A DNA stretch of 21,264 bases from Acetomicrobium sp. UBA3949. Lineage in GTDB: Bacteria; Synergistota; Synergistia; Synergistales; Acetomicrobiaceae. Positions 1 to 6,901 of this stretch are shown here, in pieces. The translations under genes were made by a program, and so were the position numbers. Location of the stretch: assembly GCA_002385485.1 (NCBI GenBank), contig DGDP01000065.1, positions 9,829 through 31,092 on the forward strand. The letters run 5' to 3'. Numbering within the stretch: the stretch's first letter is position 1; each line of letters opens with the position of its first letter. The notes beneath the pieces were generated by a model. That model made no database searches. It was not told the DNA's origin and was given only the letters and a program-made list of their open reading frames with translations.

Positions 1-16
1 TGTGTATAAGAGACAG
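1..16. other. Residual Tn5/Nextera mosaic-end adapter (artifact)
   Basis: The first 16 bases, TGTGTATAAGAGACAG, equal the last 16 of the 19-base Tn5 mosaic end used in Nextera-type library adapters. The pyrR reading frame begins right after it. This is untrimmed library sequence at a contig end, not a genomic transposon: there is no transposase and no second end nearby. Confidence 0.93.
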
Positions 17-284
17 TGGTCGTGCTGTGCACCATGGGATGATCGGCCATTAACGAAAGATCATCCCTGTAAAAGGTTATGTCCAGCTCTCCGCAGGGAA
101 GTTCCTTATAACCCGAGGACTTAATGACATCCCTGATCCTGTGGGAAAGATATACCCCTCGTCTTTGGATCCCCACCAGCACTGCTTCATCAGTTCCGCC
201 AAGTTTCTCCAAAACTTCATGGGCCATCCTTCTTATCGTCAGATCCATTTCCTTCTCGTCCATCACAACAGCCTTGACTTTCAC
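17..284 (-). CDS. pyrR: PyrR, pyrimidine operon regulator / uracil phosphoribosyltransferase (5' part only)
   Basis: About 89 N-terminal codons are present; the rest is lost at the contig edge. The translation has the PyrR pattern: an N-terminal strand with V-M-D-E, then I-R-R-M-A-H-E-V, L-V-G-I-Q-R-R-G-V-Y-L, and E-L-D-I-T-F-Y-R-D-D-L-S. The PRPP-binding loop expected near residue 100 is missing. PyrR homologs bind UMP/UTP and act on pyr mRNA leaders by attenuation or translational control, and many also have uracil phosphoribosyltransferase activity. I chose GTG at 284, with AGGGAGG a few bases upstream; an in-frame GTG at 293 is too close to that site. The gene follows a leader peptide and terminator. 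In related genomes PyrR usually heads a pyr operon, which would lie beyond the edge. Confidence 0.9.
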
Positions 285-300
285 TCTCGCCACCTCCCTA

Positions 301-340
301 AAAAAAGAGCTCCCATGAAAAAGAACTCACGGAAGCTCTT
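301..340 (-). terminator. Intrinsic terminator / attenuator in the pyrR leader
   Basis: On the minus strand 340-327 pairs with 318-305: 14 consecutive pairs including two G-U, around an 8-base loop, and a run of six T follows or overlaps the stem base (306-301). It lies between the leader peptide and the pyrR ribosome-binding site. The stop codon of the leader peptide (329-327) is the last triplet of the 5' arm, so a terminating ribosome would block folding. Confidence 0.82.
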
Positions 341-401
341 GAAACTTTTTAAAACGACCCCTTCGTTGGGCTCTGCCGTTATTATCAAGCCTTTGCTTCA
401 C
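327..401 (-). CDS. Putative 24-residue leader peptide of pyrR
   Basis: An unusually good ribosome-binding site (AGGAGGT, 8 bases upstream) precedes GTG at 401. The frame runs 24 codons to TGA: VKQRLDNNGRAQRRGRFKKF followed by QELP. It holds five Arg and three Lys. The stop lies in the 5' arm of the terminator at 301-340. A small hairpin (353-367; arms AACGA/TCGTT) followed by a T-rich stretch occurs within the frame about 10 bases before the terminator, and could be an RNA polymerase pause site. The arrangement resembles the E. coli pyrBI (pyrL) leader, where the ribosome following a UTP-starved polymerase prevents termination. Function is inferred from position and signals only; the peptide has no recognisable domain. 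A stalling sequence responding to Arg supply is an alternative. Confidence 0.6.
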   Translation of the reverse strand: MKQRLDNNGRAQRRGRFKKFQELP

Positions 402-442
402 AATAATTTACCTCCTCGCAAAAGATATATCCTTTAGAAGAG

Positions 443-471
443 AGTATATCAGAGGGGTAACTATTATGCAA
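443..471 (-). promoter_or_regulatory. Predicted sigma-70-type promoter of pyrR
   Basis: On the minus strand the -10 TATACT (448-443) lies 17 bases from TTGCAT (471-466). The -10 matches 5 of 6 consensus bases; the -35 matches only the TTG core. The -35 is inside the palindrome at 459-488, so a protein bound there would block or help polymerase. Transcription would begin near 436, giving a leader of about 150 bases before pyrR. Confidence 0.55.
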
Positions 472-488
472 CCGGTTGCATAATAGTT
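459..488. promoter_or_regulatory. 30-bp perfect palindrome, PurR/LacI-family-like operator
   Basis: Arms 459-473 and 474-488 are exact reverse complements with no spacer. The central 16 bases, ATGCAACCGGTTGCAT, fit the E. coli PurR consensus ANGCAANCGNTTNCNT at every fixed position and have the central CpG typical of LacI-family operators. It lies after the fabF terminator and overlaps the -35 of the pyrR promoter. There is no T-run, so it is not a terminator. The cognate regulator is not in the window, and PurR itself is a guess. Confidence 0.62.
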
Positions 489-494
489 TTGCAC

Positions 495-556
495 AAAAAA
501 TAAGAAGGGAAGACATCATGCTTCACATTCGGCATACGAGCGGATCTTCCCTTCTT
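495..556 (-). terminator. Terminator of the fatty-acid operon, downstream of fabF
   Basis: Arms 556-545 and 513-502 (AAGAAGGGAAGA and its complement) form a perfect 12-bp stem, followed by A and six T at 500-495. The 31-base loop is longer than usual. It begins about 35 bases after the fabF stop and ends just before the palindrome, separating the fab and pyr transcripts. Confidence 0.75.
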
Positions 557-590
557 GATCGTCCGACAACTAAAAAGAGAACCTGGCAGT

Positions 591-1829
591 TTAACCTTCA
601 TAACGTTGTATTGCCAAAACGGCATTATGCCCCCCGAAGCCGAAATTGTTCGACAAAGCTCGACTGATCTTCTTGTATACTGGAGATTTTCCCACGACAT
701 TGATGGGGCATTCTTCGTCAAGTTTTTCAAGGTTGATGGTTGGATGGACGACGCCTTTTTCCAGGGCCATCAGCAGAGCGATTAACTCGAGGACACCTGC
801 CGCACCCAAGCCGTGTCCCACCATTGATTTTGTGGAATGGACCAAAATATCATCTGTGTGCTCCCCGAAAAGGGCTCTGATCGCTTTGGCCTCCATCGTA
901 TCGTTTAAAGGCGTGGATGTGCCGTGGGCATTTATAAGCTCAACCTCCGCAGGATCCCAACCCGCCATGGCTATAGCCATCTTCATAGCCCTGACCGCTC
1001 CCGCTCCATCGGGATCCGGAGCGGTAATATGATAGGCGTCGGTGGTATTTCCGTAACCTACAAGTTCTCCGTATATCTTGGCGTTCCTCTTTTTTGCGTG
1101 TTCAAGCTCCTCCAGGACAAGCACTCCCGCACCTTCGCCCAAAACGAAACCGTCCCGGTCTGCATCGAAGGGACGCGATGCGTGCTCGGGGTCATCGTTC
1201 CTGGAAGACAGTGCCTTCATGGCTGCAAAACCAGCCACGCCGACGGGCGTAATGGCAGCTTCCGCACCTCCTGCAAGGATTACGTCGGCTTCTCCCCTCC
1301 TAATGGCATATATGGCCTCACCTATAGTATGCGTTGCAGTGGCGCAGGCTGTTACGGCACATAGGCTTGGGCCCTTGGCGTTGCATCTTATTGCCACGTA
1401 AGCTGCGGGCATATTGCTTATCATCATGGGAATGAAAAAGGGGCTAATCTTGTTAGGGCCTTTTTCTATCAAGGCCTTGATGTTTTGAAAACTCGTTCCT
1501 ATACCACCTTCGCCGCTCCCCAAGTAAACCCCAACCCTCGTCGGATCCTCCATGCTCAAATCCAAAGCGCTGTCTTTGATTGCCATATCCGAAGCGGCGA
1601 CGGCAAAATGTATGACCCTGTCGGTTTTTCTGGCTTCCTTTTTTTCAAGCCACTGTCCCGAATCGAAATCCTTCACTTCGGCAGCTATTCTTACAGGATA
1701 ATCGGAGGCGTCGAAAAGCGTGATATATCCCACGCCGTTTTTACCCTCCTCAAGGGCCTTCCAGAATTCATCTTTACTGTTTCCGATGGGACTTACGACG
1801 CCAACCCCAGTTATCACCACTCTTCTCAA
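591..1829 (-). CDS. fabF: FabF, beta-ketoacyl-ACP synthase II
   Basis: Condenses malonyl-ACP with acyl-ACP in the elongation cycle of type II fatty acid synthesis (cytosol). The protein is 412 residues, normal for the family. The triad is visible: Cys about 162 in V-T-A-C-A-T-A, His about 302 in N-A-H-G-T-S-T-P-L-N-D, and His about 339 in S-M-V-G-H-G-L-G-A-A-G. The C-terminus has the usual G-F-G-G-H-N-A. I chose TTG at 1829, since GGAG lies 8 bases upstream and the product then begins like other FabF proteins (RRVVITGVG); GTG at 1838 is too close to that site. It is the last gene of the fap/fab operon, separated from acpP by a folded spacer. In many Firmicutes rnc follows fabF; here a terminator and pyrR follow. 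Confidence 0.97.
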   Translation of the reverse strand: MRRVVITGVGVVSPIGNSKDEFWKALEEGKNGVGYITLFDASDYPVRIAAEVKDFDSGQWLEKKEARKTDRVIHFAVAASDMAIKDSALDLSMEDPTRVGVYLGSGEGGIGTSFQNIKALIEKGPNKISPFFIPMMISNMPAAYVAIRCNAKGPSLCAVTACATATHTIGEAIYAIRRGEADVILAGGAEAAITPVGVAGFAAMKALSSRNDDPEHASRPFDADRDGFVLGEGAGVLVLEELEHAKKRNAKIYGELVGYGNTTDAYHITAPDPDGAGAVRAMKMAIAMAGWDPAEVELINAHGTSTPLNDTMEAKAIRALFGEHTDDILVHSTKSMVGHGLGAAGVLELIALLMALEKGVVHPTINLEKLDEECPINVVGKSPVYKKISRALSNNFGFGGHNAVLAIQRYEG

Positions 1830-1851
1830 GCTGTTCACTCCTTCGATTAGT

Positions 1852-1910
1852 GGTGTAGAGGCTCTTGCGGGATGACCTGCAAGAGCCCTATGCCTTTACT
1901 CTTCTACACC
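1852..1910 (-). promoter_or_regulatory. Two-part RNA stem at the acpP-fabF junction
   Basis: In the minus-strand transcript 1887-1879 pairs with 1868-1860 (9 bp, GGCTCTTGC/GCAAGAGCC, 10-base loop), and 1910-1903 pairs with 1859-1852 (8 bp, GGTGTAGA/TCTACACC). The 3' arms are contiguous; the 5' arms are separated by a 15-base bulge holding the acpP stop codon. No T-run follows. It may stabilise or process acpP mRNA or set the acpP:FabF ratio. Confidence 0.6.
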
Positions 1911-2147
1911 AAGTTTGGTCTTAATGTACTCCAATGCTCCTCCGACGGTAGTAAGCTTTTCTGCGTCTTCGTCGGGGATCTCGATATCGAACTCCTCTTC
2001 GATGCCCATGATGAGTTCAACGATATCGAGCGAATCGGCACCCAAATCCTCCACGAAGGAGGCTTCCATCGTGATCTGATCCTCATCGACATCTAATCTG
2101 TCCATTACTATTTGTTTGAGTTTTTCCTGGATTTCTTCCAATCTCAT
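1896..2147 (-). CDS. acpP: AcpP, acyl carrier protein
   Basis: Carries growing acyl chains on a 4'-phosphopantetheine arm between the Fab enzymes and PlsX. It has 83 acidic residues. The attachment site is Ser39 in D-L-G-A-D-S-L-D-I-V-E-L, and the C-terminal helix ends L-E-Y-I-K-T-K-L-G. ATG at 2147 has the strongest ribosome-binding site in the window (AAGGAGGTGAGT), which fits the high expression of this protein in other bacteria. It starts 24 bases after fabG. The final codons form part of the RNA stem that leads to fabF. Confidence 0.97.
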   Translation of the reverse strand: MRLEEIQEKLKQIVMDRLDVDEDQITMEASFVEDLGADSLDIVELIMGIEEEFDIEIPDEDAEKLTTVGGALEYIKTKLGVEE

Positions 2148-2171
2148 CTTTACTCACCTCCTTCCAAAATA

Positions 2172-2918
2172 CTAATGCATGACCATTCCGCCATCTACAG
2201 CTATGACCTGTCCGGTGATGTATTCGGCATCATCGGAGACCAAAAAGGCCACCAAGTTCGCAACATCCTCCGGTCTGCCGGCCCGACCGAGGGGCACACG
2301 GCTCAAAAACTGCTCTCTATATTGGTCTCCCAGCTTTTGAGTCATATCCGTCTCTATGAACCCCGGCGCTACCACGTTTGCCGTTACCCCTCTGGGGCCG
2401 TACTCCCTGGCAACGCTTTTGGCAAAACCCACCAACCCGGCCTTGGCTGCAGCGTAATTGGACTGACCTGCGTTTCCCATCAGGCCCACTACAGAACTCA
2501 CGTATACTATCCTTCCCCATCTCGCCTTCGCCATATCCCGCAGAGCTTCCCTCGTACAGTAGAAAGCAGAGGTAAGATCTGCCCTTAGCACATCATCCCA
2601 TTCTTCGTCCTTCATGCGAAGCAAAATGTTGTCCCTTACGACTCCGGCATTGTTGACTAGGATGGAGACAGGTCCCAGATCCCTTTTGATGGCCTCAAAC
2701 ATCCCTTTGACGCTTTTGGCATTCCCTACGTCGGCAAGGAAAACCCTCGCCTCGGAGTTCATCTTTCTTATCTCAGATGCTACCTCCTCGGCCTGTTCTG
2801 CTGAGGATCTGCAGTTTAATGCAACGGCATAGCCCAAACTTCCCATCTTCAGGGCCATAGCTCTTCCTATGCCTCTGCTGGCACCTGTTATTAAGACCAC
2901 CTTACAAACCGAAGTCAT
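2172..2918 (-). CDS. fabG: FabG, 3-oxoacyl-ACP reductase
   Basis: NADPH-dependent reduction of beta-ketoacyl-ACP to beta-hydroxyacyl-ACP. It is a classical short-chain dehydrogenase of 248 residues. The nucleotide-binding T-G-A-S-R-G-I-G is at 11-18, N-N-A-G at 89-92, and the catalytic Ser142, Tyr155 and Lys159 are in S-S-V-V-G and Y-A-A-A-K. P-G-F-I-E-T-D-M-T follows and the C-terminus is the usual V-I-A-V-D-G-G-M. ATG at 2918 begins one base after the fabD stop. A longer frame from 2945 would overlap fabD by 26 bases and adds nine residues that do not look like this family, so I reject it. FabG is tetrameric in known members. Confidence 0.96.
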   Translation of the reverse strand: MTSVCKVVLITGASRGIGRAMALKMGSLGYAVALNCRSSAEQAEEVASEIRKMNSEARVFLADVGNAKSVKGMFEAIKRDLGPVSILVNNAGVVRDNILLRMKDEEWDDVLRADLTSAFYCTREALRDMAKARWGRIVYVSSVVGLMGNAGQSNYAAAKAGLVGFAKSVAREYGPRGVTANVVAPGFIETDMTQKLGDQYREQFLSRVPLGRAGRPEDVANLVAFLVSDDAEYITGQVIAVDGGMVMH

Positions 2919-2919
2919 T

Positions 2920-3867
2920 CTACTTGAGCACCCCCAAAAAATCAAGGGCTCCCTTTAATTTTTCCTGGCTATCGAGGGAGTAAACCTTGACGTCTTTAGC
3001 GATCTTTTTAATCAAGCCCGTCAACACTCCGCCGGGGCCAACCTCCAGGAAGGAATCCACTCCCGCTCCCCTCATGAACTCCACCGACTGGGCCCATAAC
3101 ACAGGACTGTAGCTTTGAAGGAGCAGGGCCTTCTGTATTTCTTCCACGCTTTCAAGAGGTTTGGCGTTTACGTTTGCCACTACAGGCCACTTGGGCCTTC
3201 TCCACTCGCAACTTTTAAAGGCCTCGCTCAACCCCTCAGCAACAGGGCGCATCAATGAGGAGTGAAAAGGAGCGCTTACCTTTAACGGAACAGCCCTTTT
3301 TGCCTTTCTCTCCTTGGCCAGTTCTATAGCGCGATTTACCGCTTCGGCATGTCCGGAGAGGACGATCTGTTGTGGCGAATTGTAGTTTGCAGGCTCACAA
3401 AAAGATTCGGCCGTCGAGGCGAGGCTACATATTTCTTCGACGGTTTCCTTGTCCAATCCGATGATGGCAGCCATGGCACCGACGCCAAGGGGAACGGCCT
3501 GCTGCATGAGCTTGCCGCGAATATTGACGAGCCTCACTCCATCTTCAAGTTTTAAGGCGCCCGAAGCGACCAGGGCTGTATACTCCCCTAAGCTGTGACC
3601 GGCAACGAAGGAGGGATCCAACTCTTTCCGCATGGACTTCAGCGCTTCGAAGGCGGCAATAGAGACGGTCAGGATAGCCGGCTGGGCGAACTCGGTCTTG
3701 GTCAATTCCTCTTCGGGGCCCTCGAATATGACCCTGCTAAGAGGAAAGCCAAGGGCTTCGTCGGCTCGCAAGAACATCTCCCTGGAGACGGTAAACTCGT
3801 CGTAAAACTCCCTTCCCATCCCCACTTCTTGGACACCCTGGCCCGGAAAAACGAACGCATATGCCAA
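2920..3867 (-). CDS. fabD: FabD, malonyl-CoA:ACP transacylase
   Basis: Transfers malonyl from CoA to ACP, supplying the extender unit for FabH and FabF. It has 315 residues, as expected. The N-terminal F-P-G-Q-G-V-Q is at 7-13, the nucleophile Ser92 in G-H-S-L-G-E-Y, and the partner His202 in A-P-F-H-S-S-L-M. The start is TTG at 3867, with AGAGGTGA about six bases upstream; no ATG offers a better start. It lies 23 bases after fabK and ends one base before fabG, so the three are almost certainly co-transcribed. Confidence 0.96.
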   Translation of the reverse strand: MAYAFVFPGQGVQEVGMGREFYDEFTVSREMFLRADEALGFPLSRVIFEGPEEELTKTEFAQPAILTVSIAAFEALKSMRKELDPSFVAGHSLGEYTALVASGALKLEDGVRLVNIRGKLMQQAVPLGVGAMAAIIGLDKETVEEICSLASTAESFCEPANYNSPQQIVLSGHAEAVNRAIELAKERKAKRAVPLKVSAPFHSSLMRPVAEGLSEAFKSCEWRRPKWPVVANVNAKPLESVEEIQKALLLQSYSPVLWAQSVEFMRGAGVDSFLEVGPGGVLTGLIKKIAKDVKVYSLDSQEKLKGALDFLGVLK

Positions 3868-3890
3868 CGGATTTCACCTCTCTTCCGCTT

Positions 3891-4838
3891 TTACTCTAAA
3901 CGATTTTCGAGGCCTCGAAGGACTCTTTCGGCATCGCTGAAAAGCTCTTTGATGATCTCTGCAGCGGGCTGAACCTTTTTGACCAGACCGGCGGATTGGC
4001 CGGCCATCACCGACCCCCACTCCACGTCGCCGTCAATCACGGCTGCCCTGAGCTTTCCCGCTCCAAGCGCCTCCAGCTCTTCCAGAGCGGCTCCTGCTGC
4101 TTCCATTTCCTCGAACTTCTTCGTCAATTTGTTCTTAATACACCTCACGGGATGGCCAGTCGTGCGTCCTGTAACGACGGTGGACCTGTCAGCGGCCTCT
4201 ATAATCATGCGCTTATAGGCCTCATGGGCAGGACTTTCGACGGCGCAGACGAAACGCGTCCCTACCTGCACGCCTTCGGCCCCAAGGGCAAAGGCCGCAA
4301 CGACACCACGTCCGTCAGCTATGCCGCCAGCGGCAACGACGGGAATGCTAACGGCATCTGCCACCTGAGGAACGAGGACCATTGTCGTTAGCTCGCCTAT
4401 ATGGCCTCCGGCCTCGGTTCCTTCGGCAACCACAGCATCGGCTCCCTGCTTTTCCACCCTCTTCGCATGGGCTACCGAAGCTATCACCGGTATTATTATG
4501 GTGCCCAAGGGTTTCAGCCTTTCTATCACCTTCCCGGGGCTACCTGCGCCTGTGGTCACCACGGGAACGCGATTTTCGGCGACCACCTCGATTGCGGCCT
4601 CCGCCGTGGGGGACATGAGCATTATGTTAACGGCAAAGGGCCTGTCGGTCATGCTTTTTACCCTCTTTATCTCCCTGTCCAACAATTCCGGAGGCATGTT
4701 CCCCGCAGCTATGACGCCGAGCCCACCTCCGTTGCTCACTGCGGCGGCCAGATCGGCATTGGCGACCCAGGCCATACCGCCCTGAAAGATGGGATACTCC
4801 AATCCAAGCAACTCTTGAATTCTCGTCTTTTTAAACAT
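3891..4838 (-). CDS. fabK: FabK, FMN-dependent enoyl-ACP reductase
   Basis: Last reduction of the elongation cycle, by the flavoprotein (TIM-barrel, nitronate-monooxygenase-like) enoyl reductase that replaces FabI in Streptococcus, many Clostridia and others. The sequence closely follows FabK: Y-P-I-F-Q-G-G-M-A-W-V at the N-terminus, V-T-T-G-A-G-S-P, E-G-T-E-A-G-G-H-I-G, A-A-G-G-I-A-D-G-R-G and G-A-E-G-V-Q-V-G-T-R-F. I chose ATG at 4838 (315 residues), with GAGGTG seven bases upstream. ATG at 4853 would overlap the fabH stop and has poor spacing. FabK enzymes are largely insensitive to triclosan. I see no fabI in the window. Confidence 0.93.
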   Translation of the reverse strand: MFKKTRIQELLGLEYPIFQGGMAWVANADLAAAVSNGGGLGVIAAGNMPPELLDREIKRVKSMTDRPFAVNIMLMSPTAEAAIEVVAENRVPVVTTGAGSPGKVIERLKPLGTIIIPVIASVAHAKRVEKQGADAVVAEGTEAGGHIGELTTMVLVPQVADAVSIPVVAAGGIADGRGVVAAFALGAEGVQVGTRFVCAVESPAHEAYKRMIIEAADRSTVVTGRTTGHPVRCIKNKLTKKFEEMEAAGAALEELEALGAGKLRAAVIDGDVEWGSVMAGQSAGLVKKVQPAAEIIKELFSDAERVLRGLENRLE

Positions 4839-4849
4839 CCTCATGCACC

Positions 4850-5848
4850 TCATACCTCTATGAATGTGGCCCCGTAAGTCATCCCCGACCCGAAGCTCAC
4901 CATGACTACCTTGTCTCCCCTCTTCACCTTTCCCTCAGCCTTGGCCTCATGGAAGGCCAGAAAAACGGAGGCTGAGGAGGTGTTCCCGTACTTATCCACG
5001 TTCAGTATAGCTTTATCCATGGAAACGCCGAGGCGCCTCAGTACGCTTTCCACAATCCGGTAGTTTGCTTGATGAAATATCCACCAGTCCACATCGTCAA
5101 GAGCTAATCCCGATTCATCGCAGAACTCCGACAAAAAGGGCGGCAATTCCCTGTTCACGAACTTGAACACATCGTTGCCCTTCATATGAATCGTATGTAA
5201 TTTTTTCTCTATCATCTCCACCGAGGCGGGGCATTCCACCAAGCCTCCCGGCAAAATGATCAGGTCGCTTTTCGTGCCATCGCTTCTTAGAGAGGCCGAT
5301 ATCACCCTGTTTTTGTCGTCAGGGCTAACTCCCAACACGACAGCTCCGGCGCCATCACCGAATAAAACGCAGGTAGACCTGTCCTCCCAATTGAGCAGCC
5401 TCGTCAAAATTTCGGCCCCTATCACCAGCACTCTCTCCCAGAGGGACGAGGCTATGCCTGCAGCTGCATAAGTGAGAGCATAAATGCTGCTAGTGCAACC
5501 GGACTGTATGTCGCTTGCTCCCGCTTTTGTGGCGGCTAACTTCCCCTGAACCTTGGCAGCCACCGAAGGAAATATGGTGTCTGGCGTATTTGTCGCCACG
5601 ATAACCATGTCTAAATCTTCAGGGCTAAGGGAACATGACCTTAAGGCCTCGAGGGCCGCCAGGTAAGCCAAATCGCTGGTGACCTGATCGTCGGATGCGA
5701 CCCTCCGCTCCACGATGCCTGTGCGCGTCCTGATCCATTCGTCGTTAGTATCAACAATTTTCTCTAGGTCTTTATTGGTCAAGACCTTCTCTGGAACGTA
5801 CATGCCGCTACCCAGGACGGATACCGGCCTTCCGTTAAAAACAGCCAC
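4850..5848 (-). CDS. fabH: FabH, beta-ketoacyl-ACP synthase III
   Basis: Starts fatty acid synthesis by condensing an acyl-CoA primer with malonyl-ACP. It has 332 residues. The catalytic residues are Cys118 (Q-S-G-C-T-S-S-I-Y), His259 (W-I-F-H-Q-A-N) and Asn289 (K-Y-G-N-T-S-S-A-S). F-G-D-G-A-G-A-V and the end M-V-S-F-G-S-G-M-T-Y-G-A are also present. GTG at 5848 lies one base after the plsX stop, with GAGGAGGG upstream. Primer preference (acetyl- or branched acyl-CoA) cannot be read from the sequence. Confidence 0.96.
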   Translation of the reverse strand: MAVFNGRPVSVLGSGMYVPEKVLTNKDLEKIVDTNDEWIRTRTGIVERRVASDDQVTSDLAYLAALEALRSCSLSPEDLDMVIVATNTPDTIFPSVAAKVQGKLAATKAGASDIQSGCTSSIYALTYAAAGIASSLWERVLVIGAEILTRLLNWEDRSTCVLFGDGAGAVVLGVSPDDKNRVISASLRSDGTKSDLIILPGGLVECPASVEMIEKKLHTIHMKGNDVFKFVNRELPPFLSEFCDESGLALDDVDWWIFHQANYRIVESVLRRLGVSMDKAILNVDKYGNTSSASVFLAFHEAKAEGKVKRGDKVVMVSFGSGMTYGATFIEV

Positions 5849-5849
5849 A

Positions 5850-6851
5850 CTACATCCCTCCTCGATCCAAGCCGTCTCTAATCAAATCAACGCCACGATG
5901 ATTTACAAAATCCCTGGCGACCTTCAATGCGTTGTCAATGGCCCTCGCTTTCGACCGTCCGTGGGCCTTTATGACCACTCCGTTAACGCCGAGCAGGGGG
6001 GTCCCGCCATATTTTTCGTAGTCGAAACGCCCCCAAAGCTCCTTGAGCATGGGCAATAAAAAAAGAAACCCGACTTTAGGAAGAACCCGTTGTTCCATCT
6101 CTTCTTTTAACAACTTATACAACGCTTCGCCCACGCCTTCGATGAACTTCAACAACACGTTTCCCGTAAAGCCGTCGCAAACAACCACATCGGCCACTCC
6201 CAAGGGTATGTCCTTGCCTTCCACATATCCCATAAACTGCATGTTGCCTTCGGCCAATAAGTTCCTGGCCTCACATACTACCTCATCGCCCTTTATTTCC
6301 TCTTCGCCATTGGAGAGCAAAGCGACGACGGGGGATTTGACACCCAAGGTATTCTTCATGTAGATCTCCCCCATGATGGCGAACTGATAGAGGTTGACGG
6401 GCTTACAGCGAACTGTTGCCCCAACATCTATCAGAAGGGTAATCCTGTTGGGCAACGGTATGGGAACTCCCAGGCCGGGCCTGTCTATGCCCTCAATTCT
6501 GCCCAAAATTAACACGCCCCCGGCCACGACCGCTCCCGTATTGCCCGCCGATATGCACCCCTGGGCATCGCCGCTTTTCACCATATCCATTACCATCCTG
6601 ATGCTGGCCTTTTTTTTCTTTCTAAAAGCGACTGTTGGGGATTCGCCCATGGTGATGAATTCATCGGTATGAACTATATGAATCCTTTTCTTTACAAAAG
6701 GCTCCGCGCCTCGTATCGACCTTTCTATTTGGCTGCCGTCTCCCACCAACACCACTTCGAGGTCGGGATATTTGGAGCAGGCTGCCAACGCTCCCTTACA
6801 CACTTCGCCGGGAGCATGATCTCCTCCCATAGCATCTAATGCCAAGATCAA
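5850..6851 (-). CDS. plsX: PlsX, acyl-ACP:phosphate acyltransferase
   Basis: Makes acyl-phosphate from acyl-ACP, which PlsY then uses to acylate glycerol-3-phosphate: the link from fatty acid to phospholipid synthesis at the inner face of the membrane. About 333 residues, with L-A-L-D-A-M-G-G-D-H-A-P at the N-terminus and G-A-T-V-R-C-K-P, D-G-F-T-G-N-V and Y-G-G-T-P-L-L-G-V-N-G-V later, all typical. I prefer TTG at 6851, which aligns with the family start and has AGGGGTGA five bases upstream; GTG at 6860 has no room for a ribosome-binding site. It follows fapR by about 50 bases and ends one base before fabH. Confidence 0.95.
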   Translation of the reverse strand: MILALDAMGGDHAPGEVCKGALAACSKYPDLEVVLVGDGSQIERSIRGAEPFVKKRIHIVHTDEFITMGESPTVAFRKKKKASIRMVMDMVKSGDAQGCISAGNTGAVVAGGVLILGRIEGIDRPGLGVPIPLPNRITLLIDVGATVRCKPVNLYQFAIMGEIYMKNTLGVKSPVVALLSNGEEEIKGDEVVCEARNLLAEGNMQFMGYVEGKDIPLGVADVVVCDGFTGNVLLKFIEGVGEALYKLLKEEMEQRVLPKVGFLFLLPMLKELWGRFDYEKYGGTPLLGVNGVVIKAHGRSKARAIDNALKVARDFVNHRGVDLIRDGLDRGGM

Positions 6852-6901
6852 AACACTCACCCCTATCGGTCGAACTCTCTACACTATGTTTTTACCCTTT
6901 T

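Noticed and set aside
1..40. A true Tn5-like or other transposon end
   Set aside because: Only the adapter part of the mosaic end is present, at the exact contig edge, with no transposase or target duplication.
285..440. Classical PyrR-binding anti-antiterminator loop
   Set aside because: I looked for the conserved UCC-N-G-N-GAGG-type loop in the leader and do not find it; the only GGGG loop (358-362) does not fit.
464..730. 88-residue minus-strand frame across the fabF 3' end and terminator
   Set aside because: It overlaps the fabF C-terminus in another frame, runs through the terminator and palindrome, and has no ribosome-binding site or family resemblance.
646..1364. Plus-strand frames of 100-150 residues opposite fabF and other fab genes
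   Set aside because: They are antisense shadows of strongly conserved genes, without ribosome-binding sites or recognisable domains.
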